Assembly: GCA_030706745.1 (NCBI GenBank)
Contig: JAUZNX010000001.1
Location: 372,001 to 436,000, forward strand
Length of the DNA: 64,000 nt
Source: Bacteroidota bacterium
Lineage (GTDB): Bacteria > Bacteroidota > Ignavibacteria > Palsa-1295
Direction of reading: 5' to 3'
The notes under the pieces are model-generated. The model made no database searches. It was given only the letters and a program-made list of their open reading frames with translations, and was not told the origin of the DNA. This document shows positions 26,954 to 35,335 of this stretch, piece after piece. The position numbers and the translations under genes were made by a program. The stretch's first letter is position 1, and every line of letters starts with the position of its first letter.

Positions 26954-27054
26954 GGACCAAGCTTACCACGTCACACTCGTACAATCGCTGAGAGCTGCTT
27001 CCTTCCGGACCTGACTCGGTTGGGCGCGTTCGAATTGCGTGGGACTCAGTCCCT
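26954..27054 (-). ncRNA. ffs: Signal recognition particle RNA (4.5S type)
   Basis: The complement strand reads CAGGTCCGGAAGGAAGCAGC in the middle, the conserved apical domain IV that binds Ffh (GGAA tetraloop plus symmetric and asymmetric internal loops). The flanks pair: the 5' end GGGAC pairs with the 3' end GTCCC, giving a single long rod of about 101 nt. The 3' end runs into CCCTTTTTATTT, a U-tract that can serve as terminator with the closing stem. The size fits the short bacterial form without an Alu domain. Confidence 0.93.
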
Positions 27055-27063
27055 CGAAGCGCG

Positions 27064-27084
27064 TAACGCGGAACGAGTAACGAG
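27064..27084. repeat. Heptanucleotide tandem array upstream of the SRP RNA gene
   Basis: Three 7-bp units, gtaacgc, ggaacga, gtaacga, followed by a degraded fourth. The array lies 10 bp upstream of the SRP RNA 5' end, where its promoter should be. It belongs to the same family as the arrays at 2.2, 28.4, 44.4, 53.4 and 63.9 kb. Confidence 0.7.
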
Positions 27085-27131
27085 TGGTTTCTGGCAATTG
27101 AAATCAGCCAATATTTCTCGAGCGGCACTCC

Positions 27132-27704
27132 TCAGGCACCGGCGGCTTGCGCGGCTTTGACCTTGATGATGCGGGTTTCGAGTTCATGCAGAATGCGCAG
27201 CAGGTCGGACTTCAGGAAGGGCTTGGAGAGAAACGCGCTGCACCCGGCGGCCATACTCAGTCGAACATCCTCCTCGGTGGCAAAGCCGGCAACGCCGATA
27301 ATTGGTGTCCAGGAATACTCGCTCGTCTGTCGGAAGAGTTTGGTCAGTTCCAATCCTCCCATGCCTTCGCTCAGCTTGAGATCGGTCAAAATATAATCAT
27401 AATGGTGTTCGAGTGCCGCCTTGAGTCCTTCTTCGGCCGTCATCGCGGTATCGACATCGTAATGATTGCGGAGATAATAGTAAACGAGATCGGCGGTGCG
27501 GCCAATATCCTCGATGTGCAGCACGCGATACCGCTGCCCTGGCTCGGGTACCGTGCCGGGAGGCGATGGCGGTACCAGCTCAATATCGGGACGCAACGAA
27601 AGCGTCACGCTGATATTTGGACCGTCGTCGGACTCAGATATGGCGACGTTTGCGTGTCCGGCAATCGTGCGGATTAGCCGAAGGGCTTCCTGACGTTTCA
27701 TCAT
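27132..27704 (-). CDS. Stand-alone receiver-domain protein, possible hybrid-kinase remnant
   Basis: 190 residues. Residues about 58-178 form a response-regulator receiver: the acidic pair in HIED (65-66), phospho-acceptor D108 in ILTDLKL and K161 in SKPF. The conserved switch Thr/Ser appears to be alanine (A139 in IIGVAGF). There is no output domain. Residues 6-38 (LIRTIAGHANVAISESDDG then ISVTLSL) look like the last strand and G2 region of a histidine-kinase ATPase domain, so the gene may be the 3' part of a truncated hybrid kinase. It is 21 bp downstream of folE. Confidence 0.82.
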   Translation of the reverse strand: MMKRQEALRLIRTIAGHANVAISESDDGPNISVTLSLRPDIELVPPSPPGTVPEPGQRYRVLHIEDIGRTADLVYYYLRNHYDVDTAMTAEEGLKAALEHHYDYILTDLKLSEGMGGLELTKLFRQTSEYSWTPIIGVAGFATEEDVRLSMAAGCSAFLSKPFLKSDLLRILHELETRIIKVKAAQAAGA

Positions 27705-27725
27705 GATGACTCAGACCGTTTTCCA

Positions 27726-28403
27726 TTACAGAAATTTTGTCCCGATCAGAGTCATGAACTCCGACCGGGTTTGAGCTTCCTTGAATGCGCCGAGCATCGC
27801 GCTTGTCGTTGTGACCGAATTTTGTTTTTCGACACCGCGCATCATCATGCACAGATGTCGCGCTTCACAAACGACTGCAACACCAACGGGATCGAGATAT
27901 TCCTGGATCGTATCGGCAATCTGCCGCGTCATCCGCTCCTGCGTCTGAAGTCGCCGTGCGAACACTTCCACCATGCGCGGGAGCTTCGAAAGACCGACGA
28001 TCTTCCCGTTCGGAATATACGCGATATGCGCCCGGCCGTAGAATGGCAGCAGATGATGCTCGCACATCGAGAAAAAGTCAATGTCTTTGACGACGACCAT
28101 TTCGTCGTACTTTTCCTCGAAGATCGCGCCGTTCAGGATTTTTTTAATATTTGCCGTGTATCCATGCGTCAGGTATTCCCACGCGGCCGAAACCCGGTGG
28201 GGCGTTCGCCAGAGTCCGGCGCGCTCCGGGTCTTCGCCAATCTCGGTGAGCAATTCGCGGGTGAGTTCACGGATGCGAGGGTTTGACTCAGCCTCGTTCT
28301 CTGCCGGCCCCATCGCACATGCGGAAGCAATAAATCCTTCGCGCTCATTTGCGGGGAGTTCGTCCAGATTGCGGGTTCGATTCGGAAGTGTAGTAATACT
28401 CAT
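27726..28403 (-). CDS. folE: GTP cyclohydrolase I
   Basis: 225 residues. It converts GTP to dihydroneopterin triphosphate, the first step to folate, tetrahydrobiopterin and queuosine-type pterins. Signature elements are [14 protein letters not shown], the zinc and active-site motif [31 protein letters not shown], and [14 protein letters not shown] with the second zinc cysteine. The N-terminal 35 residues are a variable extension. It is adjacent to queD on the same strand, the natural next enzyme in queuosine synthesis. A heptad array sits directly upstream of its start. Confidence 0.96.
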   Translation of the reverse strand: MSITTLPNRTRNLDELPANEREGFIASACAMGPAENEAESNPRIRELTRELLTEIGEDPERAGLWRTPHRVSAAWEYLTHGYTANIKKILNGAIFEEKYDEMVVVKDIDFFSMCEHHLLPFYGRAHIAYIPNGKIVGLSKLPRMVEVFARRLQTQERMTRQIADTIQEYLDPVGVAVVCEARHLCMMMRGVEKQNSVTTTSAMLGAFKEAQTRSEFMTLIGTKFL

Positions 28404-28410
28404 CGAGAAG

Positions 28411-28452
28411 TTAAGAATGAAGAATTAGGCGTGACGAGTTAAGAATGAAGAG
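28411..28452. repeat. Heptanucleotide tandem array upstream of folE
   Basis: Six 7-bp units alternating as ttaagaa, tgaagaa, ttaggcg, tgacgag, ttaagaa, tgaagag (14-bp super-period). It starts 7 bp upstream of the folE ATG and is partly inverted relative to the array at 28524-28544. Confidence 0.85.
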
Positions 28453-28523
28453 TCGGGGACAAGAGCACGCGGATAGCGGTCTCATGAAGTGAGCATTTGA
28501 TGTAATCGGTTGCATTCCTGAAT

Positions 28524-28544
28524 TTTTCATTCTTAATGCTTCAT
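28524..28544. repeat. Heptanucleotide array overlapping the queD stop codon
   Basis: Three units read as tttcatt, cttaatg, cttcatg. The complement contains the last codons and TAA stop of queD (28533-28535). Eleven bases (ttcattcttaa) are the reverse complement of part of the array at 28411-28452, about 75 bp away, so the folE-queD spacer can fold into a long hairpin. Confidence 0.75.
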
Positions 28545-28952
28545 GGGAGCGCCGCGATATTCCGCGTAATTATTATCGCTCTCGGCAATTCGAACCGAAT
28601 GAAGATGACCGTCTGTAATCTGCGGTTCCAGCAGATCCCAAACTTTCAGCGCGATATTCTCGGCCGTTGGGATAATCCCTTCAAGCTCGGGCACATCGTA
28701 ATTCAGGTGCTTGTGATCGAACCGGCCAATAACATGCTCTTCCATCAGAGCCGCAAGCCGCTTCAGATCGATGACATATCCAGTTTCCGGGTCTGGCTCG
28801 CCGGCCACCGTTACTTCGACGATGTAGTTGTGCCCATGCCCGCGAGGGTTGTTGCATTTATCGAAGATGCGTTCATTCTCGGCATCGCTGAACTTCGGGT
28901 TGAAGAGCCGGTGCGCCGCGGAGAAATGCGCCTTACGGGTGACGTATACCAT
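28533..28952 (-). CDS. queD: 6-carboxytetrahydropterin synthase / 6-pyruvoyltetrahydropterin synthase family
   Basis: 139 residues from the ATG at 28952. Zinc ligands sit in HFSAAHRL and RGHGHNY; the catalytic cysteine is in KCNNPRGHGHN; the DHKHLN and TAEN motifs are present, and ESDNNYAEY ends the fold. With folE next door, a role in queuosine (7-deazaguanine) synthesis is the most likely, but tetrahydrobiopterin or folate use cannot be excluded. Its final codons lie in a heptad array. Confidence 0.92.
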   Translation of the reverse strand: MVYVTRKAHFSAAHRLFNPKFSDAENERIFDKCNNPRGHGHNYIVEVTVAGEPDPETGYVIDLKRLAALMEEHVIGRFDHKHLNYDVPELEGIIPTAENIALKVWDLLEPQITDGHLHSVRIAESDNNYAEYRGAPMKH

Positions 28953-29029
28953 TATTAGGGGAAATAGAGAATAATGAACCCGCAACAGGGCTATTTTGTC
29001 CCACTTGGGACACGAGATTGAGCGATGAG

Positions 29030-29614
29030 TTACACTGGCTCCGAAAGATCTCGCGCAATCGACTCGCGTTGTTCGTTCGTAAGCTGGGTCGCGAAACGAT
29101 AATTCGGATGCCGGACGATCAGGCTTACATCACTCTGTCCAAAGCGAATGCGCTCGACATCCTGATCGGTGAGGTGCCATCGAACATACTGGACGGCGCT
29201 GATGCGCCCTTCTTCGGACTGCTCCTCATCAAACTGCGTCGCGATCTCCCATTCGCCAATTACGAGGAAAATGCTATTTTCCGTCAGGCCCACGAGCGAA
29301 TCGAGTGTCGGCTTGATCTTCTCTTTTTCTGTAATCTCGACGAGAAGCGTTGCCGATAGCTCATTCCGGGAGGGCAGGAGTTTGCTGTATGTATCAATCT
29401 CGTGCTGGATTGCCTCGTCATGCACGAGCCGCTCCGTGCGCAGCATTTCCTGAATCTGGAATTGCACCGTCATCCGGTTCTCGAAGACGAACGTCATGAC
29501 CGGGCCGACCTGCACCCGCCGGTGCCGCTTCTCCTCGATTACGCGTTTGCGCAGTTCCGGTCGGATCTTTTCGTATTGGGCGATGTCAAGAATGTCAGTG
29601 AGGGTGATGGGCAT
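29030..29614 (-). CDS. DUF3501-family protein
   Basis: 194 residues matching the conserved pattern of DUF3501: YEKIRPELRKRVIEEKRHRR near the start, then FENRMTVQFQIQEMLRTERL, HEIDTYSKLLP and ELSATLLVEI. The biochemical role of the family is unknown; in many genomes it sits next to rubrerythrin or Fe-S oxidoreductase genes, which is not the case here. It lies upstream of queD on the same strand, and its start is 30 bp from the end of the PBP gene. Confidence 0.88.
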   Translation of the reverse strand: MPITLTDILDIAQYEKIRPELRKRVIEEKRHRRVQVGPVMTFVFENRMTVQFQIQEMLRTERLVHDEAIQHEIDTYSKLLPSRNELSATLLVEITEKEKIKPTLDSLVGLTENSIFLVIGEWEIATQFDEEQSEEGRISAVQYVRWHLTDQDVERIRFGQSDVSLIVRHPNYRFATQLTNEQRESIARDLSEPV

Positions 29615-29644
29615 AGGAGTTAAACAAGTGGTATCGCATCCTCG

Positions 29645-32086
29645 TTACCGTTCCCGCTTCTGCAACGCTCGTGTCAGCGTATCATTGAGCGAGGGTGCAC
29701 GAAGGGTCTTTTCCTGTTTTGAATTACTATCATCAAGGCTTGGACGATCGAAACTCTGTGCGTGCGGCTGGGATTGCCCGATCGTTGATGGCTCTTCGGC
29801 ATTCGTATCATCAATGAACGTCTTGCGGCCCGGCACCGAATCGGAGGAAGGTGGATTGTGCTGCCCACCATCGATCTTCGGCATGTACTCCAGGCCCTGT
29901 CCGTTCGTGTCGCCGGAATGGTCCTGAATGGGGAAGTTCGGCGAGCTCGTGTTGCTGTAACTCGTAACGAAGTATTGAATCGCAGGCCGGAGTGCTTCGT
30001 AGGTATACTTCATAAACAAACCCCAGATTGGCGCGGCGGCACGACCACCCTGTCCATCGGCCCCAGTGAATGCTACGCGTTTATCATCGAACCCGACCCA
30101 TACGCCGGCAGTAAAATGTGGAGTGTAACCGATGAACCATGCATCAGCGAAATTCTGTGTCGTACCGGTCTTGCCCGCGGCGGGAAAGTGAAATCCGAGT
30201 GTGCGGATGCGCGCTGCCGTGCCGGCATTAACAACATCGCTCAATGCCGATGTCATCATGTGGCAAATGCGCGGCTCCAGAACATTTTCGAATTCCGGAT
30301 GCGAACGATAAATGACTTTGCCGTTCCGGTCCTCGACCCGAACGATCGCATAGGGTGTCGCGCGGACGCCATCGTTGGCGAATGTGCTGTATGCGCTGGT
30401 CAACTCCATCGGACTTACTTCCGCGGTGCCCAACGCGATGGATGGATAAGGCGGGATGTTCGACTTGATGCCCAATCGCTTCGCCATGCGCGTCACATCG
30501 TTCAGATTTGTGATTTCGAGCAGAGCATGTACCGCACAAAGATTCACCGAATATTGTAACGCGGCTCGGATCGTACGGTAGCCTCCGACGGACTCTCCTT
30601 CGAAATTTCCGGGCGACCAAATGTGATCGCCATCCGGAATCGAGATCGGCTCGTTCGAGACTGAAGTCTCTGGTGTTGCGCCATGCTCGAAACAGGACGC
30701 ATAAATGATCGGCTTGAATGCGCTGCCGGGCTGACGAACGATTTGCGTAACGTGATTCAGTCCGTAGCGGGCCTCCCGGAAATTCGAACTGCCGACCATG
30801 GCGAGGATCTGACCGGTCGACTGATCGAGACACACAAATCCGCACTGCATGCGAATGGCTGCATCTTTGACACTATCGACGAAGGCTTTGTCAGCGCGCA
30901 ATCCGCGCTCGACGCTTTGCTTTGCCGGAATGCCCGCTGCAATGCGATACTCGGGGCGGGCATGGGCCGCTTTCATCAGGAGTGTATCGAGCAGGCCTTT
31001 ATGTGCTGCCCAATTCCATCGTTTATCGACCACGTTCTGCTGGTACTCAGCGATGTGCTCCAGGACGGCCTTGTTCGCAGCGCGCTGCATGGTCGCGTTT
31101 AGCGTCGTGTACACCACGAGTCCATCGCGGTAGAGATCGTATCCCTGAAGCTCCGGCTGTTTCGTCAGCTCCTGACGGATCATCTCGACGAAATGCGGCG
31201 CGATGCCTTCGTAGCCTTTGGCATCCTGCACGCGCAATGGTGTCGCTTTGAACTCGCCGGCCTGATAGCGCGTGATGTACTTTGCATCGGCCATGTTATC
31301 GAGCACGGTGTTCCGGCGCGCAACCGCGTGATCGTAATCGTCGTCCGGATCGTAATTTTCCGGACCTTTGAGCAATCCAATAAGATACGCGCCCTCTTGT
31401 GGCAATAAATGACTGACATCTTTGCCAAAATATACCTGGCTGGCTGCTTCGATCCCATAGGCGCCGCGGCCAAAGTACGCGACGTTCAGATACATCGCGA
31501 GAATCTCATTTTTGGTATGCGACCGCTCGATCTGTACGGCGCTCGCCATTTCACGCAGCTTGCGTAGAATAGACTTTTCCTGAGAGAGATAGAGATTCCG
31601 AGCCAATTGTTGGGTGATCGTGCTCGCGCCTTGTCGCGGCGAGAGCGTGATGAGGTCCGTCCATGCCGCGCGGATATTGCCCCAGATGTTAATGCCCCAG
31701 TGGTGATAAAAATCGCGGTCCTCCGTTGCGATCAGCGCCGCTACGACATAGCGAGGCACTGACTTCAGATCGACGGTCGTCCGGTTCTTGATGAAGTACT
31801 GATCGAGCCGTTCACCATCGGCACTGATCAGCCGGGTGGCAATCTCCGGATGTGGATTTTCGAGTTGGTCCAGGGTCGGCATGCCTTTACTGACAGCAAT
31901 CCAAAGCCAGACGCCAGCCAGTAGAAATCCGATAAATATGGAGCCGACGACAATTTCCCAACGGTGCAGGCTTCGGCGTTTCCGGTCGCGCTGTTCCGCA
32001 TCCTCATTCGTTTCGATCAATGGCTCATCCAAGCCCCCATTTGGAGCGGATTCCTCGTGATCTTCGTGCCACCATCGATTCGGCAT
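29645..32086 (-). CDS. mrcA: Class A penicillin-binding protein 1A (bifunctional)
   Basis: 813 residues: cytoplasmic N-terminus of about 43 residues, one membrane segment (44-66), then a glycosyltransferase family 51 domain with E122 in ATEDRDFYHHWG, RQGASTITQQLARN and the FGRGAYGIE region. A transpeptidase domain follows with S455-x-x-K458 in GSAFKPI, SVN (513-515) and KTGTT (639-643). All catalytic residues are intact. It polymerises and cross-links peptidoglycan at the inner membrane. The C-terminal about 110 residues are a low-complexity, S/P/N-rich tail. It directly follows lpxH (13 bp). Confidence 0.96.
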   Translation of the reverse strand: MPNRWWHEDHEESAPNGGLDEPLIETNEDAEQRDRKRRSLHRWEIVVGSIFIGFLLAGVWLWIAVSKGMPTLDQLENPHPEIATRLISADGERLDQYFIKNRTTVDLKSVPRYVVAALIATEDRDFYHHWGINIWGNIRAAWTDLITLSPRQGASTITQQLARNLYLSQEKSILRKLREMASAVQIERSHTKNEILAMYLNVAYFGRGAYGIEAASQVYFGKDVSHLLPQEGAYLIGLLKGPENYDPDDDYDHAVARRNTVLDNMADAKYITRYQAGEFKATPLRVQDAKGYEGIAPHFVEMIRQELTKQPELQGYDLYRDGLVVYTTLNATMQRAANKAVLEHIAEYQQNVVDKRWNWAAHKGLLDTLLMKAAHARPEYRIAAGIPAKQSVERGLRADKAFVDSVKDAAIRMQCGFVCLDQSTGQILAMVGSSNFREARYGLNHVTQIVRQPGSAFKPIIYASCFEHGATPETSVSNEPISIPDGDHIWSPGNFEGESVGGYRTIRAALQYSVNLCAVHALLEITNLNDVTRMAKRLGIKSNIPPYPSIALGTAEVSPMELTSAYSTFANDGVRATPYAIVRVEDRNGKVIYRSHPEFENVLEPRICHMMTSALSDVVNAGTAARIRTLGFHFPAAGKTGTTQNFADAWFIGYTPHFTAGVWVGFDDKRVAFTGADGQGGRAAAPIWGLFMKYTYEALRPAIQYFVTSYSNTSSPNFPIQDHSGDTNGQGLEYMPKIDGGQHNPPSSDSVPGRKTFIDDTNAEEPSTIGQSQPHAQSFDRPSLDDSNSKQEKTLRAPSLNDTLTRALQKRER

Positions 32087-32098
32087 AATTGGGGGGGT

Positions 32099-32884
32099 TC
32101 AAGGAGCATTCTCGATCCGAAATCCCGCTTCGTCAAAGACCCCGTAGGTATAACTGCGGAGCCAATCGCCAAGATTAATGTACGTTCCGCCGTGTGCGGA
32201 AATGATCGCAGGATCATGCTTGTGGCCCATGACCACATAATCCGCTTCGCGATTCATAAGGATGTTCTCCGCGAATTGTCGGAGACCATCATATTTCTTG
32301 AGCGCATTGCGGGCATCCGTATGAAGTCGCGAGCGCCCGGATATCCATTCGGCAAAGGGAATGCCGAGGTCCGGATGTATGATCTTATAGGCCGCCTGCG
32401 CAAAGGGACTCCGTAAAAGTTTGCGCAAGAAAAGATAACCGGTGTCGTTCGCGGCCTTGCCATCGCCATGGGCAATATAAAAGCGTTTTCCAAGCAATTC
32501 GCGGCGAATATCCATGCGATGAAGCGGAATCGACAATTCCTCTTCGAAAAAGTCCCGATGCCCGAAATCATGATTGCCCATCAGATACTCGACCGGCACC
32601 CGGTCAGCGATCCGTGCCAGTGCGGCAATGGTGCGCACATGCCGTCGCGGGATCACATGGGCAAAATCGAACCAGGAATCGAATAAATCGCCAACGACAA
32701 AGACGCCACCGGCTTCACCACGAATAGCTTCATCGAGAATTTTGTCGAGCAACGTAAGCAAACGGCCTTCCCGGGCTCGGTCTTCCTCCCGAGGACCATA
32801 GCCCAAGTGCACATCACTAATGAAGTAATATCTCAAAGAAAAAGGAGCAGGTTGTATCGTGAATTGCAATTTTTTTTGCCCCAT
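32099..32884 (-). CDS. lpxH: UDP-2,3-diacylglucosamine hydrolase-like metallophosphoesterase
   Basis: 261 residues from the ATG at 32884 (a TTG three codons earlier is in frame). The calcineurin-like two-metal site is complete: SDVHLG, GDLFDSW, GNHD, AHGD and GHKHDP. The overall pattern, including the RSRLHT helix region between GNHD and GHKH, is that of LpxH, which makes lipid X in lipid A synthesis. It is consistent with LPS transport genes in the window (lptE, and lolA for lipoproteins). It precedes the PBP1A gene. Confidence 0.9.
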   Translation of the reverse strand: MGQKKLQFTIQPAPFSLRYYFISDVHLGYGPREEDRAREGRLLTLLDKILDEAIRGEAGGVFVVGDLFDSWFDFAHVIPRRHVRTIAALARIADRVPVEYLMGNHDFGHRDFFEEELSIPLHRMDIRRELLGKRFYIAHGDGKAANDTGYLFLRKLLRSPFAQAAYKIIHPDLGIPFAEWISGRSRLHTDARNALKKYDGLRQFAENILMNREADYVVMGHKHDPAIISAHGGTYINLGDWLRSYTYGVFDEAGFRIENAP

Positions 32885-32971
32885 CCGTAACAATCGGGCC
32901 GCGAGAGTGTTTCTTCCTTGTACGTTTCATCGTGGATGGACGGTCATTCACCCTGATTTTATAGGACTTAT

Positions 32972-34498
32972 ATGATCCATCGGAGCTTCCTGTTTGTCGC
33001 CATCGGGTGCAGCTTGTTAGGCGGAATCCTTTTCGGAGGCTGCACCCCTGCCTGCGACATTGTCCCAACGCAATCGTTAGCCCATCTTCGGATCATCGAT
33101 GCTGTCGCCGATGTGCCGGAGGTAACGATTCGAATCGACAACAGCAAAGTGTTCGATCACGCCTACTATAATCTCGATCGCTACACAGCACCGTTCCATC
33201 CGCTGGGCTACATCAGTCAGTACCTGGATGGCTCAGGCCTTTCGGCTGGCCCGCACCGTATTACCGTCTACGAAGGCCATGACACACTCGGCAGAGTCAT
33301 ACTCGATACTTCATTGACGCTCACCGAGCAGGATGAAACGCTGACTTGCGCCGGACTCCAGGCTGACCTCGCCAACGCACGTCCGCGAATTATCCAACTG
33401 TATGACGAGTGGCCATTCGATGGGACCGGCCCGTCACGGCTCCGATTTGTGCAGGCGGTTCCGGATCTGATCAAGGGAATCGATGTCTATTTTCTCGATT
33501 CCGGCAAAGGACCGCGGATCGATACGACCAACCATGTCGATACACTCAAGCCGGATATTCGGCTTGCTTTTGGAGAAGTAACGGATGGACAAGGGGGCGG
33601 ACGAGGCACCGGCAAATCATTCTCGGACTATGTCGTGCTCGGTTACGCGCCGAACACGCTCATCACAATCGCGAAGGATACCAGCGCATCCGGCATTATC
33701 GTCCGTGTGCCATATCCGCTCAGCACGAGTGGGCTCTTCTCAACGATCCTGATTCGAGGCCGCGGACAGCCGGTAGATACCCAGGCGAATATTGCATTGG
33801 TCGATTTCCGTGATGGCTCGAAATTCGGCGGTTCGACATCCATCGATTATCGCCTCTATGGCGTCCGATTCCTCAATGCCACGAGGATCGACAGCTTGAG
33901 CCTCCTGGTCCACCAACCGGGAGCAATCAAGGCGGAGCCCGATCCTCGCGATAATTTGCCGCAGCAACAGGTCGTCTTCGATATCAAGCCCAACGCGATC
34001 TCCGAATACTGGCGACTGACAACCACCTTTGATTGGGACCCGATCTTCACGATCGCAAAATCGCACCATCAAACGGGTGCCGATAGCGTCTTTAACTTGC
34101 AGTTTGCGACAGAGGACAACGCGCGCTACACGCTGATCGCCGAGGAAACGACACCGCTTGGTTCTCCGAACTCTGTCATTTCCGTGCTCCGTCTCAATGA
34201 TACGTTGGATATTCCAGCAAATGCGAATCAGTGCCGTGCTCGGTTCATCAATGCTTCGCCGGATCATGCGACGATCACCGTGACGGATTCCACGACGGGT
34301 GCTCTCATTGCTTCGCTTGGTGCAGAGGGCACGGTTGTCACGAAAGATATTCCGATCAGCAATCACACGATCAAGGTTAGCGATGGTACCAACTCCAAAA
34401 ACATACCGCTAAACCTGACCAACGATTCGCCGATTTCCATCATCTTCACCGCCGCTTCCACAAGCGATTCATTCCCGTATGCCATCGCAACCAAATAA
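32972..34498 (+). CDS. DUF4397-repeat lipoprotein
   Basis: 508 residues; lipobox FGGC after a hydrophobic LLGGILF stretch. The mature part holds repeated DUF4397-like beta domains: LRIIDAVADVPEVTIRID (about 40-130), RFVQAVPDLIKGIDVYF (about 150-260), VRFLNATRIDSLSLLVH (about 290-390) and CRARFINASPDHATITV (about 415-500). Such proteins are surface or outer-membrane lipoproteins of unknown binding function. The 3' end overlaps the glutaredoxin gene by 20 bp. Confidence 0.87.
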   Translation: MIHRSFLFVAIGCSLLGGILFGGCTPACDIVPTQSLAHLRIIDAVADVPEVTIRIDNSKVFDHAYYNLDRYTAPFHPLGYISQYLDGSGLSAGPHRITVYEGHDTLGRVILDTSLTLTEQDETLTCAGLQADLANARPRIIQLYDEWPFDGTGPSRLRFVQAVPDLIKGIDVYFLDSGKGPRIDTTNHVDTLKPDIRLAFGEVTDGQGGGRGTGKSFSDYVVLGYAPNTLITIAKDTSASGIIVRVPYPLSTSGLFSTILIRGRGQPVDTQANIALVDFRDGSKFGGSTSIDYRLYGVRFLNATRIDSLSLLVHQPGAIKAEPDPRDNLPQQQVVFDIKPNAISEYWRLTTTFDWDPIFTIAKSHHQTGADSVFNLQFATEDNARYTLIAEETTPLGSPNSVISVLRLNDTLDIPANANQCRARFINASPDHATITVTDSTTGALIASLGAEGTVVTKDIPISNHTIKVSDGTNSKNIPLNLTNDSPISIIFTAASTSDSFPYAIATK

Positions 34499-34772
34499 GC
34501 TGCCGATACTCCAGTTCATCACAAAAGAAGGCGGCTGCTCGCTCTGCGAGGAAGCCTTCGAAGAGGTCGAGTCCGCGAAAGACTACGTCGATTTCGAAGT
34601 TGAAATCGTGAAGCTCCGCGAGGGCGATAGCGATTGGGAGCGTTACAAAAACGACTTCCCGGTGATTCTGATCGATGGCAAATTTGCATTCCGACACCGC
34701 ACGACACGGGACCTTCTGATTCGAAAGCTGCAGCCAAAACCGAAGTGGAAGTTTTGGTCACGGAATCAATGA
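34479..34772 (+). CDS. Glutaredoxin-like protein (DUF836/thioredoxin fold)
   Basis: 97 residues with a redox CSLC motif (C20, C23) in KEGGCSLCEEAF and the cis-proline turn DFPVILIDGK. This is the compact glutaredoxin-like family of cytoplasmic thiol proteins. It overlaps the end of the DUF4397 gene (20 bp), so coupled expression is likely. Its 3' end overlaps the remnant of the DUF5615 pseudogene on the other strand. Confidence 0.87.
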   Translation: MPSQPNKLPILQFITKEGGCSLCEEAFEEVESAKDYVDFEVEIVKLREGDSDWERYKNDFPVILIDGKFAFRHRTTRDLLIRKLQPKPKWKFWSRNQ

Positions 34773-35080
34773 CAGCAATGACGACACAGGATCCCGATGG
34801 AAGCGTTCGATAAGAGCTACATTATCTAAGAGTAACTTCTCAATAACCTTGGTCGGACAATTGCCCGAGAATATCCCAATGACCTTCGGAGGAAAGCCGT
34901 AAAGAAGGCTCCGATGATGGAAGTCTGCGTCTTTGGATACAATGCAGAAGTCATTTGCAATGGCATATTCCCAGATATCTTCGTCTGGCGAACGCTATAG
35001 GCCGATGTCCCGAACATGGTGCGTGCCGGGAGAGCACTTACAAGCTTGTGTGAGAGATTCTCATCAAGCAACAGTCTCAT
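34758..35080 (-). pseudogene. Decayed DUF5615 (PIN-like) toxin: frameshift and in-frame stop
   Basis: The gene begins MRLLLDENLSHKLVSALPA, the DUF5615 opening with the first catalytic aspartate. About 20 codons in, the frame is lost. In the neighbouring frame the expected sequence continues: HHVRDIGL, a TAG stop, RSPDEDIWEYAIANDF, IVSKDADFHHRS, GFPPKVIGIFSGN, then an alpha-helical end and a stop at 34758. So one frameshift and one nonsense codon are needed to explain it. Its ATG overlaps the stop of the DUF433 gene (ATGA). Confidence 0.88.
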
Positions 35081-35301
35081 GCTGCGAGTCCCATAATCTG
35101 ACGCTCTCTATCGGCGGCAAACGCCAAACAGGCCTGGAAATCTTCTGGCTCGAGGTCGGGGAAATCGGCAAGAATCTCTTCATTCGTCATGCCCGAAGCC
35201 ATATAGTCGAGCACATCATATACGGTAATGCGTAGCCCACGAATACATGGCTTGCCGCTACGCTTACCCGGTTCGATCGTGATGCGGTCCCTGTAGTCCA
35301 T
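35077..35301 (-). CDS. DUF433-family antitoxin
   Basis: 74 residues with the DUF433 signature: ITIEPGKRSGKPCIRGLRITVYDVLDYMASG and EEILADFPDLEPEDFQACL, a winged-helix-like DNA-binding fold. DUF433 and DUF5615 genes form common type II toxin-antitoxin pairs. The antitoxin frame is intact, while its toxin is broken. Confidence 0.88.
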   Translation of the reverse strand: MDYRDRITIEPGKRSGKPCIRGLRITVYDVLDYMASGMTNEEILADFPDLEPEDFQACLAFAADRERQIMGLAA

Positions 35302-35335
35302 GAAGGACGAACTACGAGCGGTACGGAGGAATTCC

